NCBI GenBank assembly: GCA_021372515.1
Contig: JAJFUG010000018.1
Span: forward strand, 1 to 34,759
Direction: 5' to 3'
Source of the DNA: a bacterium
Lineage (GTDB): Bacteria; Gemmatimonadota; Glassbacteria; GWA2-58-10
DNA length: 34,759 nt
Part shown: one piece after another, positions 1 through 8,339 of the stretch
Position numbering within the stretch: position 1 is the first letter of the stretch
How the letters are laid out: every line of letters begins with the position of its first letter
Position numbers and translations under genes: made by a program
Notes under the pieces: generated by a model
What the model was told of the DNA's origin: nothing
What the model saw: the letters and a program-made list of their open reading frames with translations, nothing else
The model's database searches: none

Positions 1-960
1 GGTGAACACGCCGATCCAGTCGTTGACCTCGCCGCGCAGGAAACTGACCACCATGTATATCGTGATGCAGTTCATCCCCACCACGGTGAACACGAACGGC
101 CAGCGGCGCAGGTTCCAGACATCGATCAGCAGGTAGAACACTCCCAGGCTGAGCGCGGCCCAGCCGCCGCTGAACACCACCCAGGAGGGGGTCCAGATGC
201 GCTTGACCACCGGGATGAACGGGCTGAGCGCCAGGCCCAGGCTGATCGCCGCGGCGCCGAGGAGCATCAGCACGGCCGCTTTCCTGCGCTCCTCGATCCC
301 ACCGCGCAGCAGCTCGCCGGCCATGATCCCCAGGATCACCGTGGCCGTGGAGCCCCAGCAGTTGATCATCGTGTAGCCGCCCGGGTCGGTGTGCCCGAAC
401 ACCCACTGCTCCACCGCGCTGTGCCAGTTGGCGTTGATCGCGTAGGGCCCGCCCGGTCCCACGCCCGGCCAGAACTGGAACAGGGCCCAGTCGGAGAGCA
501 GGACGAACAGCACCGCGGCGAGTTGGACTTTCCAGCCCCGGCCCAGGACAAAGAAGGCCAGGAAATAGGCCACCGCTATCTGCTGCAGCACGGTGGTCAT
601 GTTCCAGACCAGCTCGTTCTGGTCGATACAGATCCGTCCCACACCCAGAAGCAACAGGAGCAGGGCGCGCCAGAAAGCGTGCTTGAAAAGCTGGGTGCGG
701 CTCTCGCCGCGGGAGCTTCGGATCGCGAAAGCGAACGGCATGGCCACGCCCACGATGAAAATGAACGAGGGCTGGATCAGGTCCCAGAGCACGCAGCCCT
801 CCCAGGCCACGTGGTCCACCTGACGGGCCAGCCAGGACCAGGTGGGGCTGCCGGCCAGGGAGTCCAGGCCGAAACCGGCCGAGACCATCAGGAACATGGT
901 CAGGCCGCGGTAGGCATCCAGGGAGAGCAATCTTTTCTGTTTGGTCAGTTCAGGACTCAT
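1..960 (-). CDS. DUF5009 / heparan-alpha-glucosaminide N-acetyltransferase-like membrane protein (3' end cut off)
   Basis: The reading frame opens at an ATG at 960 and stays open for 320 codons to the left edge, so the C-terminus lies outside the window. A GAGGAG Shine-Dalgarno lies about nine bases upstream of the start. The N-terminal stretch SLDAYRGLTMFLMV matches the hallmark opening of COG4299/DUF5009 proteins, the bacterial relatives of the lysosomal acetyl-CoA:heparan-alpha-glucosaminide N-acetyltransferase. At least six to eight hydrophobic helices follow (for example near residues 12-30, 66-80, 93-107, 125-160 and 200-280). Family members are inner-membrane proteins thought to move acetyl groups from cytoplasmic acetyl-CoA to sugars on the other side. 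The substrate here is unknown. It is divergent from the kinase gene at 1253, across a 292-bp spacer. Confidence 0.8.
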   Translation of the reverse strand, partial: MSPELTKQKRLLSLDAYRGLTMFLMVSAGFGLDSLAGSPTWSWLARQVDHVAWEGCVLWDLIQPSFIFIVGVAMPFAFAIRSSRGESRTQLFKHAFWRALLLLLLGVGRICIDQNELVWNMTTVLQQIAVAYFLAFFVLGRGWKVQLAAVLFVLLSDWALFQFWPGVGPGGPYAINANWHSAVEQWVFGHTDPGGYTMINCWGSTATVILGIMAGELLRGGIEERRKAAVLMLLGAAAISLGLALSPFIPVVKRIWTPSWVVFSGGWAALSLGVFYLLIDVWNLRRWPFVFTVVGMNCITIYMVVSFLRGEVNDWIGVFT

Positions 961-1252
961 TTCAACATGCTCCTCGACCGGGTTCCAGTGAAAACATGCG
1001 GGGATTGAGCGGGGACCGGACTTTTTCCATCCGGTGCTGAACATCGCTGCGGCAAGTCCGGGCATTAAGAATTATGCGGAAACCACCTAATTACAAGTTA
1101 ATTCAACATCCGGCCTCTCCCGGTCCGGCCCGTCTTGTTCAGAACCGGTTCAAAACCTAACCGGACAGACTGTCATGTTTCAAAAAAAGATAGTATAATT
1201 TAAAAAATGCGTCTTAGAATGGATTTTACGTAATTGTTCAATGGAGCGTGGA
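961..1252. other. Divergent intergenic spacer, AT-rich toward the kinase gene
   Basis: This spacer separates two divergent genes. Its right third is much more AT-rich than the surrounding coding DNA and holds the kinase promoter candidate. I see no RNA gene, ORF or clear inverted repeat in it beyond short GC-rich patches around 1110-1165. Confidence 0.5.
1170..1199 (+). promoter_or_regulatory. Candidate sigma-70 promoter for the hybrid kinase gene
   Basis: A perfect TATAAT (1194-1199) lies 18 bases after CTGTCA (1170-1175, four of six matches to TTGACA). The hexamers lie 40-80 bases upstream of the kinase start, in an AT-rich patch. Inferred from sequence only. Confidence 0.5.
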
Positions 1253-3745
1253 ATGAGGTTTATCTCCGGCGTGCGGAACACGATCAGCTTTGTCCTGGTG
1301 TCGCTTTTCTGCCAGTTGACACCCGCTGCCTCGCTGGCCGCCCCTCCCGCGGACAAGACCCTCCTGGCTCGTGGCGACAGCGCATTCCCGCCCTTCGAAT
1401 ACCTGGACGACCAGGGCCATGCGACCGGGTTCAACGTGGACCTGCTGCGCGAGGTGGCCGCGGTGATGGGGCTGAAACTGAACGTGGAGCTGGGCGACTG
1501 GAGCGAGGCACGCCACGAGTTGGAGGCCGGCCGGATAGACATAATCACCGGGATGTTCTACTCTGCGGAGCGCGACAGCCTGGTCGATTACTCGGCGCCG
1601 TTCATCACGGTGTCCTACATGGCTTTTGCCAGGACCAACCTGAAAATAGACTCCCTGGCCGACCTGAAAGGCCTGCGGGTGATAGTGCAGCAAGACGACA
1701 TCGCGGATGATCTTGTCACCCGGGGCGCCGTGGCCGACACCGTAATCCGGGTCAACAGTCCGGAACAGGCCCTGCGCCTGCTGGACGCGGGCGGCGGAGA
1801 TTGTGCCGTGATCTCCCGGATACAGGGCTTCTATTTCATCCAGCGTCTCGGCCTGGAGTACATCCAGCCGGTCGGCCAGCCGCTGGCCCGCCTGAATTAC
1901 TGTTTCGCTGTCCGGGAGGGCAACCGCGACCTGCTGATGAAGTTGAACGAGGGCCTGGCCCTGATCACCACCATGGACCGTTTCGACCGCATTTACCTGA
2001 AATGGTTCGGCAGCTATGAGGGCGGCCCGCTTTCCTCTCCCCTTTTCCGCTACATGCGCTACATCCTGCTCGGGTTCCTGGTGCTTATCGCCGCCAGCGT
2101 GGTCTGGAACTATTCCCTTCGTCGCCAGGTTGCCCTGCGGACCGCGGAACTGAGCCGCGAGCTGGCCGAAAGACAGAAATCGCAGAAAGCCCTGCACGAG
2201 AGTGAGGAGCGTTTTCGCCGCATCGCCGAGAACGCCCGGGATATTATTTTCCGTATGTCATTACCGGACGGCCGTTACGAATATCTGAACCCATCCGCGG
2301 CAAGAATCAGCGGTTACAGTCTGGAGGAATTTTACAACACACCGAAGATGATTGAGAAATTAATCCCTCCCTCTCAGCGCGAGCCGTTCCAAAAGACATG
2401 GCAGGCGATGCTGGCGGGAAATATTCCGGAGAGTATCGAATTCCTGATCATTACCCGCAGTGGCGAGGAAAGGTGGATCGAGCAGCGCAACGCGCTGATA
2501 AGGGACGAGAACGGCCGCCCGGTGGCACTGGAGGGTATTGCGACAGATATCACCGATCGCAGGAAGATGGAGGAGGAACGAGTCCGCGCCTCCAAGCTCG
2601 AATCCATCGGCCTGCTGGCCGGCGGGATCGCGCACGATTTCAACAACATTCTCACCACTGTGCTGGGCAATATCAGCCTGGCCCGGATGATTGCGGGAGA
2701 GGAGTCCGAGATGGACCGTATCCTGCAGGATGGTGAGACCGCCACCCTGCGGGCCCGTGACCTGACCGGCCAACTGTTGACTTTCGCCCGGGGCGGCGCG
2801 CCGGTCAAACGTCCCCTGACCCTGGGGCGTCAGATCGAGGAATCCGTGCGTTTCGCCCTGCGCGGGGCGAATGTCTCGTTCGAGACCCGGATCGCCCCCG
2901 ACCTGCGCCCGGTGGAGGGCGACCCCTCGCAGATTGGCCAGGTGCTGGACAACCTGCTGATCAATGCCCGGCAGGCCATGCCGAACGGCGGGAAAGTGAC
3001 GGTGCGGGCCGAGAACTGTCCCCCGGATGTGAAGAAAGGCCCCACCGGGGACAGGAACGGTGAAGCGGCGAGTTATATCCGACTGAGTGTGGAGGATGCG
3101 GGCGAGGGGATCCCGGAAGGGAACCTCGATCGGATTTTCGATCCCTATTTCACCACGCGCAAGGGTGGCACCGGCCTGGGCCTGGCCACCTCCTACTCGA
3201 TAGTCAAGCGCCACGGCGGCTGGATCGAGGTCGCTTCACAGCCCGGTAAAGGCTCGGTATTCAGCGTCTTTCTCCCGGCCTCGGACGCGCAGCCGGAGCC
3301 GGAGGAGCCGCAGGCGGTCTCGGGCAATCCGGGCAGGCACCGTATCCTTGTCATGGACGATGAGGATTCGGTCCGGAAAGTCTGCACCCAGATGCTGGAA
3401 CGCCTGGACCAGAAAGTGACCCAGGCCGCCGAGGGCGCGGAGGCCCTGCGCCTTTTCGAGGCGGCGCGCGCCGCGGGGGAGCCGTTCGAGATGGTGATCA
3501 TGGACCTGACCGTCCCGGGCGGAATGGGCGGCCAGGAAATGGTGATGCGGCTGCGCGAGATGGATACGGAGGTTTTCACCGTGGTCTCCAGCGGCTACTC
3601 CAGCGACCCGGTGCTTTCCAATCCGGCCAAATGGGGATTCAAAGCAGTGGTGTCCAAGCCCTACCTGCTGAATGACCTGCGCCGTCTGCTGCTCTGGATG
3701 GAAAAGTCCACGCACGGAAACGGCATCGCCGGTCAGGCGGGCTGA
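1253..3745 (+). CDS. Hybrid sensor histidine kinase with periplasmic solute-binding domain and C-terminal receiver
   Basis: This is an inner-membrane sensor. A signal sequence (about residues 1-29) is followed by a bacterial extracellular solute-binding family 3 domain (about 36-262), one transmembrane helix (about 269-287), a short coiled coil, a PAS domain (about 318-437), a HisKA dimerisation domain with phospho-accepting His461 in GGIAHDFNNIL, and a HATPase_c domain (DAGEGIPEG, GGTGLGLATS). A receiver domain (about 698-815) follows, with the acidic pair in MDDED, Asp751 in VIMDLTVPG, and the SK pair near the C-terminus. An ATG at 1241 is also in frame, but the ATG at 1253 has GGAG six bases upstream and is preferred. 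Ligands of such domains are usually amino acids or similar small molecules; this one is unknown. No separate response regulator or output domain is adjacent. The 3' end overlaps the convergent dehydrogenase gene by 13 bp. Confidence 0.9.
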   Translation: MRFISGVRNTISFVLVSLFCQLTPAASLAAPPADKTLLARGDSAFPPFEYLDDQGHATGFNVDLLREVAAVMGLKLNVELGDWSEARHELEAGRIDIITGMFYSAERDSLVDYSAPFITVSYMAFARTNLKIDSLADLKGLRVIVQQDDIADDLVTRGAVADTVIRVNSPEQALRLLDAGGGDCAVISRIQGFYFIQRLGLEYIQPVGQPLARLNYCFAVREGNRDLLMKLNEGLALITTMDRFDRIYLKWFGSYEGGPLSSPLFRYMRYILLGFLVLIAASVVWNYSLRRQVALRTAELSRELAERQKSQKALHESEERFRRIAENARDIIFRMSLPDGRYEYLNPSAARISGYSLEEFYNTPKMIEKLIPPSQREPFQKTWQAMLAGNIPESIEFLIITRSGEERWIEQRNALIRDENGRPVALEGIATDITDRRKMEEERVRASKLESIGLLAGGIAHDFNNILTTVLGNISLARMIAGEESEMDRILQDGETATLRARDLTGQLLTFARGGAPVKRPLTLGRQIEESVRFALRGANVSFETRIAPDLRPVEGDPSQIGQVLDNLLINARQAMPNGGKVTVRAENCPPDVKKGPTGDRNGEAASYIRLSVEDAGEGIPEGNLDRIFDPYFTTRKGGTGLGLATSYSIVKRHGGWIEVASQPGKGSVFSVFLPASDAQPEPEEPQAVSGNPGRHRILVMDDEDSVRKVCTQMLERLDQKVTQAAEGAEALRLFEAARAAGEPFEMVIMDLTVPGGMGGQEMVMRLREMDTEVFTVVSSGYSSDPVLSNPAKWGFKAVVSKPYLLNDLRRLLLWMEKSTHGNGIAGQAG

Positions 3746-4902
3746 AAGCTGCGTTCCAGCACCGCGGCCAGTTCAGAGGCGCCGAGCGTCGCCGGGTTGG
3801 CTTTCATGCTGCTGGCCTTGAGGCCCTTCTGAACGACCTCGTCGATCATCTCCCTCTTGAGTCCGAAATCCGCCAGCCCGGGCTGGCCCAGCTCACGGCA
3901 CAGCGCGCGGACAATCCCCGCCGCCTCCTCCGGCCCGGAGACCCTTTCGATCCCGATTAAAGACAAACCCTCGCGGAAACGCTCCAGCGCCCGTGCTGAG
4001 CCCGGCAGGCCGCTTTCCAGAGCGCGCAGGTTGGCCTCGATCACCGCGGGAAGGAGTGCGCCGCAGACCGCCCCGTGGGGTGCGCCCAGCATCCCGCCCA
4101 GGGGCGCTGCCAGGCCGTGCACCGCACCCAGCCCGGCGTTGGCCAGGGCCAGGCCGCCCAGCAGCGCGGCCAGGGACATGTCCTCGCGCGCGGCCCGGTT
4201 GGCCCCGTCATGGTAAGCCCGCCGCAGCGAGCGGCCCACCCGCGCCAGGCCCTCGCGGCAGAACCCATCCGTGAACGGGTTGGCCCGGCGGCAGACAAAG
4301 GCCTCAAACAACTGGGTCAGGGCATCCAGCCCGGTGGCGGCGGTGACCGCGGGCGGCAATCCGACAGTCAGCTCCGGGTCGACCAGGGCCACCGCGGGCA
4401 GCAGGAGCGGGCTGCGCAGGCTGACTTTCACCCCGCGTCCCGGCACACCCAGCACCGAGTTACGGGTCACCTCGGCCCCGGTCCCGGCCGTGGTGGGCAC
4501 AGCCACGCAGGGCGCGGCACGGTGGGTGAGCGGCTTGCCCGCGCCCACCACCTCCAGATAATCCAGCATCTCTCCCGGGTTGGTCAGAAGGGCGGCCACG
4601 GCTTTGCCCGTGTCGATCACGCTGCCGCCGCCCAGGGCGATCACACAATCGCAGCCGGACTGTCGGGCCAGGGCCAGACCTCGTTCCACTGTTTCGGTGG
4701 TTGGCTCACCGTGCACCGGGAACGCGCTCACCGCGCAGCCTGAGGTTTCCAGGCTCCCCAGCAGGGCGCTCCAGCGCTGCGGCGTGCTGCCGGTGACAGC
4801 GAGCACACGCTTGCCACCCAAGCCATGCACCAGCTCGGGAAGCTGCGCGGCGGCCCCCGGTCCGAACACGATCCGCCCGGCCGTGGCGAACTCGAAATTC
4901 AT
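3733..4902 (-). CDS. Iron-containing (group III) alcohol dehydrogenase family protein
   Basis: A 389-residue protein, normal length for group III alcohol dehydrogenases, which interconvert alcohols and aldehydes or ketones with NAD(P) and a divalent metal. The N-terminal Rossmann-like half carries [10 protein letters not shown] (91-100) and [11 protein letters not shown] (136-146). The helical C-terminal half carries the metal site: Asp193 in [10 protein letters not shown], His262 in [11 protein letters not shown], and His276 in APHGAVCG. The fourth ligand position, usually His, is Gln197; I recall a recurrent DALTQ subgroup with this change, so it may not mean inactivity. Its start overlaps the stop of the upstream ABM-domain gene by four bases, so the two are probably translated together. 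Substrate cannot be told from the sequence; lactaldehyde, glycerol-type or maleylacetate-type substrates are all possible. Confidence 0.88.
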   Translation of the reverse strand: MNFEFATAGRIVFGPGAAAQLPELVHGLGGKRVLAVTGSTPQRWSALLGSLETSGCAVSAFPVHGEPTTETVERGLALARQSGCDCVIALGGGSVIDTGKAVAALLTNPGEMLDYLEVVGAGKPLTHRAAPCVAVPTTAGTGAEVTRNSVLGVPGRGVKVSLRSPLLLPAVALVDPELTVGLPPAVTAATGLDALTQLFEAFVCRRANPFTDGFCREGLARVGRSLRRAYHDGANRAAREDMSLAALLGGLALANAGLGAVHGLAAPLGGMLGAPHGAVCGALLPAVIEANLRALESGLPGSARALERFREGLSLIGIERVSGPEEAAGIVRALCRELGQPGLADFGLKREMIDEVVQKGLKASSMKANPATLGASELAAVLERSFQPA

Positions 4903-5231
4903 CGCACGCTCCCCTTGACCGCGCTGTCCCAGCCATCCTCGCCCGGGAACACGTTGGCAAATTTTTCGGAGGTGCGCGGCGCGGCCATCAGCGGCTCCAC
5001 CGTGTCCCGCCAGCGGGCGTAATGCGCGGTCTGCTTGTGGAGCGCCGGGTCCCCGGCCGTGCGGTAGACCTCCACCAGCACGAAACGGGTCGGGTCATCC
5101 GCGCGCTGGAGGATGTCGAACCGCGCCACGCCCGGCTCACCCAGGCTGGCTCTGGCGTTGAGAACAGTGGCGGCCTTGAACGCCTCGACCGCCTCGGGCT
5201 TTACCTGTACGTTGACATGCACTGCCAGCAT
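4899..5231 (-). CDS. ABM-domain (antibiotic biosynthesis monooxygenase / LsrG-like) small protein
   Basis: A 110-residue single-domain protein of the dimeric ferredoxin-like ABM fold, reading [18 protein letters not shown] at the N-terminus, with FVLVEVYR and [11 protein letters not shown] in the middle. Such proteins include quinol monooxygenases, the autoinducer-2 isomerase LsrG, and small isomerases of sugar metabolism. The start at 5231 was chosen because GGAGG (5237-5241) sits five bases upstream; an in-frame ATG at 5261 would add ten residues with no good ribosome site. The stop overlaps the start of the dehydrogenase gene (ATGA), which suggests that the two act on the same carbonyl or hydroxy-carbonyl intermediate. 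That shared role is inference; the specific reaction is unknown. Confidence 0.85.
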   Translation of the reverse strand: MLAVHVNVQVKPEAVEAFKAATVLNARASLGEPGVARFDILQRADDPTRFVLVEVYRTAGDPALHKQTAHYARWRDTVEPLMAAPRTSEKFANVFPGEDGWDSAVKGSVR

Positions 5232-5330
5232 GGGGGCCTCCTTTATCCGGAAAAACTTCAAGGTTGAGACGTTTGAATTAACGGCACTTTATAATCCTTC
5301 TTTCGTTTCGGGGCCGGTAGGCCAGACAGC

Positions 5331-5365
5331 CTCCCCCTTCGAAAAAGGAGGACTGAGGGGGATTT
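5331..5365. repeat. C-run/G-run intergenic element, copy 1
   Basis: Pyrimidine- and purine-rich arms (CTCCCCCTTC ... GAAAAAGGAGG, then GAGGGGGATTTA) make an imperfect hairpin. Related sequence recurs at 8821-8844 and 9253-9312. Similar C/G-run elements are scattered between genes in many bacterial genomes; their role is unknown. Confidence 0.55.
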
Positions 5366-5378
5366 ATCTTATCAATCG

Positions 5379-5396
5379 GGCACGGCATGCCGTGCC
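5379..5396. repeat. 18-bp perfect palindrome
   Basis: GGCACGGCATGCCGTGCC is its own reverse complement. It lies between the C/G-run element and the deleted repeat copy and is not at a position expected for an operator of either flanking gene. It is probably part of the same class of intergenic repeats. Confidence 0.6.
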
Positions 5397-5418
5397 ACTA
5401 CCCCAGATTTTCGGATTA

Positions 5419-5480
5419 CAGTGAAGATTCTATTCTGCGCGGCCCCCAAAGGCTGGGCTGCGGCGGCCTGGCAGCCGCAA
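5419..5480 (+). repeat. Internally deleted copy of the dispersed ~280-bp repeat
   Basis: The left end (CAGTGAAGATTCTATTCTG) matches the left end of the copy at 30433 (read on the minus strand). It then jumps directly to the right end (GCGGCCCCCAAAGGCTG, then the GCGGC...GCCGC hairpin) shared with the copies at 8873-9152 and 30152-30433. About 215 internal bases are missing. Confidence 0.65.
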
Positions 5481-5585
5481 ATGGGTTTTATATCTAAACA
5501 TCTTGACCCTGATCGGATACTATTCCCATCAATAGATACCTGAAGGAGTCCGGTGGGTCAAGTCCGCCGCCGGCTGCCACGGGAT

Positions 5586-5614
5586 TTGACATCCGGCAGT
5601 CCGTACGTTAAGAA
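5586..5614 (+). promoter_or_regulatory. Candidate sigma-70 promoter for sdaA
   Basis: A perfect TTGACA (5586-5591) is followed after 17 bases by TAAGAA (5609-5614), about 75 bases before the serine dehydratase start. Inferred from hexamers and spacing only. Confidence 0.45.
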
Positions 5615-5689
5615 TAATAAGCTCGTTTCAGTCCGGAAGGCACAAAAACATGGTCCGGCCCCGCGGGGCCGGGATGGAGATATTGAAGC

Positions 5690-6922
5690 ATGGAAGAGAG
5701 AATCCAACCGCCAGTACGAGGCATCCGCGAAATCTACCGGATCGGCATGGGGCCATCGAGCAGCCACAGCATGGGGCCGCGACGGGCGGCCGAGATTTTC
5801 CGGGACGGCCCGGGAAAGGGCGCCGCGCGCTACCGGGTGACCCTATACGGGAGCCTCGCCGCAACCGGCAAGGGCCACCTGACCGATGTCGCGGTGCACG
5901 AAGCCCTGCGTCCGGCCGAGTGCAGGATTATCTGGAAACCCGAGACTTTCCTGCCCCGGCACCCCAACGGCCTGAGGCTGGAGGCCCTGGACAGCCGTGG
6001 CAAGAGCGTCGCCGACTGGACCGTGTTCTCAACCGGCGGCGGCGAGTTGACCGATGACACGGGCGTGGTGGGGGAGAGTGAGCGGGTGGTCTATCCGTTC
6101 CAGCACCTGGATGACCTTCTGCTGGTCTGCGCCGAGGAACAGAAAGCGATCTGGCAGGTGGTCGAGGCCCTGGAGGGGGATATCCGTCCCTGGCTCGGCG
6201 GTATCTGGCGCGCCATGGTCCAGTCAGTGGAGCGCGGCCTGGGCCTGGAGGGGGTGCTCCCCGGGCCGCTCAAGGTGACCCGCCGCGCCCCGGACAAGTA
6301 TCGCCGGGCGGCGGAGATGAAAGGCCCCCTGCGCGAGACCGGGTTCATCAGCGCCTACGCCCTGGCCGTGATCGAGGAGAACGCCGCCGGCGGGACCATT
6401 GTCACCGCGCCCACCTGCGGCTCGGCCGGGGTGCTGCCGGGTCTTCTCTACTACCTGCACGCGCGCGAGGGCGTGCCCGAGGCGGATATTCTCAATGCCC
6501 TGATCGCCGCCGGGGCAGTGGGGGCGTTCATCAAGGCCAATGCGTCGATCTCGGGCGCGCAGGTGGGCTGCCAGGGCGAGGTGGGGGCGGCGTGCAGCAT
6601 GGCCGCGGCCGCGGCGGCCCAGGTGCTGGGCGGTACGCCGCGCCAGGTGGAGTACGCCGCCGAGATGGCGATGGAGCACTCGCTGGGCATGACCTGCGAC
6701 CCGATCCTGGGCTACGTGCAGATACCCTGCATCGAGCGCAACGCCGCCGGGGCCACGCGGGCGTTCACCAGCGCGGGCTACGCGCTGCAAGGGGACGGCA
6801 CCCACCGGATAAGCTTCGATGAGGTGATCGAGACCATGCGCCGCACCGGCGAGGACATGAGCGCCGACTACCGAGAGACCTCCCGCGCCGGGCTGGCCGC
6901 GCTCAGGCGCCGCGGTCGCTGA
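5690..6922 (+). CDS. sdaA: L-serine ammonia-lyase (iron-sulfur L-serine dehydratase), single-chain
   Basis: This cytoplasmic [4Fe-4S] enzyme converts L-serine to pyruvate and ammonia by way of 2-aminoacrylate. At 410 residues it is somewhat shorter than E. coli SdaA (about 454) but holds both the beta and alpha domains in one chain. The substrate-binding loop GPSSSHSMGP is near residues 21-30. The cluster cysteines are visible as Cys294 (VGCQGEVG), Cys336 (MTCDPILG) and Cys347 (IPCIERN), with the family's 11-residue spacing between the last two. PTCGSAGVLPG lies upstream of them. GGAG lies ten bases before the ATG. It stands alone, ending eight bases from the convergent DUF1330 gene. A RidA homologue, which removes the reactive intermediate of this reaction class, is encoded at 27600-28004. 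Confidence 0.93.
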   Translation: MEERIQPPVRGIREIYRIGMGPSSSHSMGPRRAAEIFRDGPGKGAARYRVTLYGSLAATGKGHLTDVAVHEALRPAECRIIWKPETFLPRHPNGLRLEALDSRGKSVADWTVFSTGGGELTDDTGVVGESERVVYPFQHLDDLLLVCAEEQKAIWQVVEALEGDIRPWLGGIWRAMVQSVERGLGLEGVLPGPLKVTRRAPDKYRRAAEMKGPLRETGFISAYALAVIEENAAGGTIVTAPTCGSAGVLPGLLYYLHAREGVPEADILNALIAAGAVGAFIKANASISGAQVGCQGEVGAACSMAAAAAAQVLGGTPRQVEYAAEMAMEHSLGMTCDPILGYVQIPCIERNAAGATRAFTSAGYALQGDGTHRISFDEVIETMRRTGEDMSADYRETSRAGLAALRRRGR

Positions 6923-6930
6923 GGGTATGC

Positions 6931-7242
6931 TCAGCAGGCCGCGCCGGGTTCCGGGGCGCAACCCTCGATAATGATCGCCCGGCTCTCCGTGGACACCTCG
7001 CGGAACTGCTTGACATGGCTGTATTCGGGCGAGTCCAGGAACGCGTGGGCCTGGGCGCGGCTGGTGAACTCGATCAGGATCAGGCGCTCCGGGCTCCAGC
7101 CGCCGAACACGCTCTCAATCGCGCCGCCGCGGCTCAAGTAGCGCCCGCCCGCGGCCCGGACCAGGTCCGGCACGGCGCTGACATATTTTTTGTAGGTTTC
7201 GGGGTCCTTGACCGTTATCTCGGCGATGAAATAGACCGGCAT
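6931..7242 (-). CDS. DUF1330 family protein
   Basis: A 103-residue single-domain protein with the DUF1330 pattern: MPVYFIAEITVKDPETYKKY at the start, then AAGGRYLSRGG, WSPERLILIEFTS, and SPEYSHVKQFRE. This is a dimeric alpha/beta ferredoxin-like fold related to ABM proteins. Its biochemical role is not established. GGAGAG (7251-7256) lies eight bases upstream of the start. The gene is convergent with sdaA (eight bases between stops) and divergent from the secreted protein gene at 7431. Confidence 0.85.
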   Translation of the reverse strand: MPVYFIAEITVKDPETYKKYVSAVPDLVRAAGGRYLSRGGAIESVFGGWSPERLILIEFTSRAQAHAFLDSPEYSHVKQFREVSTESRAIIIEGCAPEPGAAC

Positions 7243-7430
7243 TTTCAGTTCTCTCCTTCAGCTCGCTTGATTGTTTGCATGGCTTTCCGGCTGTGTCCGC
7301 CGCACTGGATCGGGCGGATGGAAAGCCCGTGTGCGGTCCGGTAAATATAATCCGGACACCCGCTCGGCGCAGTGAAAAACTCCGCGCCCGCTTCTGCCAA
7401 CCCGCCACCGGCCGCCCGGCCGAGGAGCGT

Positions 7431-8294
7431 ATGAGAAAAGCACCGCTTGCTGTCCTGACCGCACTTGTCCTTTCGGCTTGTCTTGCCCGGCCGTGCTTTC
7501 TGTGTGCTGAAACGATCCTGAGCGAGGATTTCGAGTCCGGGGTGCTGGGGCAGTCTTGGGAAAGCCTGAGCCAGGACAGCGCACGGGCCTCGTTCGAGAC
7601 CCGTCCCGAGTTCGTGCACTCTGGAAATAGCTCCTTCCGCCTGACCTCTTTCGCCCACAGCGGGCCGGCGGAGCAGATCAACGGTTACGCCTACAAGGAG
7701 TCGGATTCCTGGATCATGACCTGGTTCCTGCCGGGAGTGGACCGGGTCTACGTGCGCTGGTACGCCAAGTTCGCCCAGGATTTTGACCAGGGCCACCAGA
7801 TGCACTGGTGCGGGCTGGGCGGGCACCGCACGGATGACCCGCGCTCGGGGTTCGGGCGGGCTGGGGAGCGGCCCAACGGCACCGACCGGTTCGGCACCAG
7901 TGTGGAGCCGGCCCGCGTGGACAGCCTGGCGCCCCCGGGGCGGATGTGTTTCTATTCCTACTGGCCCGACATGGCACAGTCGCCGGATGGCCGCTACTGG
8001 GGCAACCGTATCTACTCCGAGCCGCCGCTGTTCATCGAGCGCGGGCGCTGGTACTGTTTCGAGATGCTGGTGAAGCTGAACGAGCCGGGCAAGTCCGACG
8101 GCGAGCAGGCGCTCTGGGTGGACGGGGCCAAGGTGATCAGCCAGACCGGCATCCGCTGGCGCGACAGCGACATCCTGAAGCTCAACGTGTTCAAGTTCGG
8201 CCTCTACATTCATTACTGCGAGCACGACTGCACCTACTGGGTGGATGACCTGGTTATCAGCACCGACCCGGTGGGCCCGCTCGAAAGCCGCTGA
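7431..8294 (+). CDS. Secreted lectin-like (probable concanavalin-type jelly-roll) protein of unknown function
   Basis: A 287-residue exported protein. The first 27 residues form a signal sequence; LSAC at 14-17 could be a lipobox, or signal peptidase I could cut before ETILSEDFE. The opening LSEDFESGVLGQSW, the Trp/Tyr-rich middle (VYVRWYAKFAQDF, MHWCGLGG) and the late RWYCFEMLVKLNEPG ... ALWVDGAKV and YWVDDLVIS segments resemble polysaccharide-lyase-like and LamG-like jelly-roll proteins that bind or cut glycans. I cannot assign a CAZy family or catalytic residues. A frame continues upstream to 7275, but the ATG at 7431 has GAGGAG just before it and is the one followed by a signal peptide. 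The membrane protein at 8340 follows after 45 bp and may be co-transcribed. Confidence 0.75.
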   Translation: MRKAPLAVLTALVLSACLARPCFLCAETILSEDFESGVLGQSWESLSQDSARASFETRPEFVHSGNSSFRLTSFAHSGPAEQINGYAYKESDSWIMTWFLPGVDRVYVRWYAKFAQDFDQGHQMHWCGLGGHRTDDPRSGFGRAGERPNGTDRFGTSVEPARVDSLAPPGRMCFYSYWPDMAQSPDGRYWGNRIYSEPPLFIERGRWYCFEMLVKLNEPGKSDGEQALWVDGAKVISQTGIRWRDSDILKLNVFKFGLYIHYCEHDCTYWVDDLVISTDPVGPLESR

Positions 8295-8339
8295 GACAAT
8301 CCATCTCGCGTCCGGGAATCCGTTTCCCGCGGAGGAAAC

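Larger units (their letters stand above)
5232..5689. other. Repeat-bearing intergenic spacer upstream of the serine dehydratase gene
   Basis: This 458-bp gap contains no convincing gene. It holds, in order, a C-run/G-run element, an 18-bp perfect palindrome, an internally deleted copy of the dispersed repeat also found at 8873 and 30152, a candidate promoter, and a 14-bp GC palindrome (5657-5670) just before the serine dehydratase ribosome site. Short ORFs here are overlapping frames of the repeats. Confidence 0.6.

Noticed and set aside
5500-5689. Possible riboswitch upstream of the serine dehydratase gene
   Set aside because: There is a GC palindrome and a long leader, but I could not recognise the conserved core of any known riboswitch class, including the glycine type.
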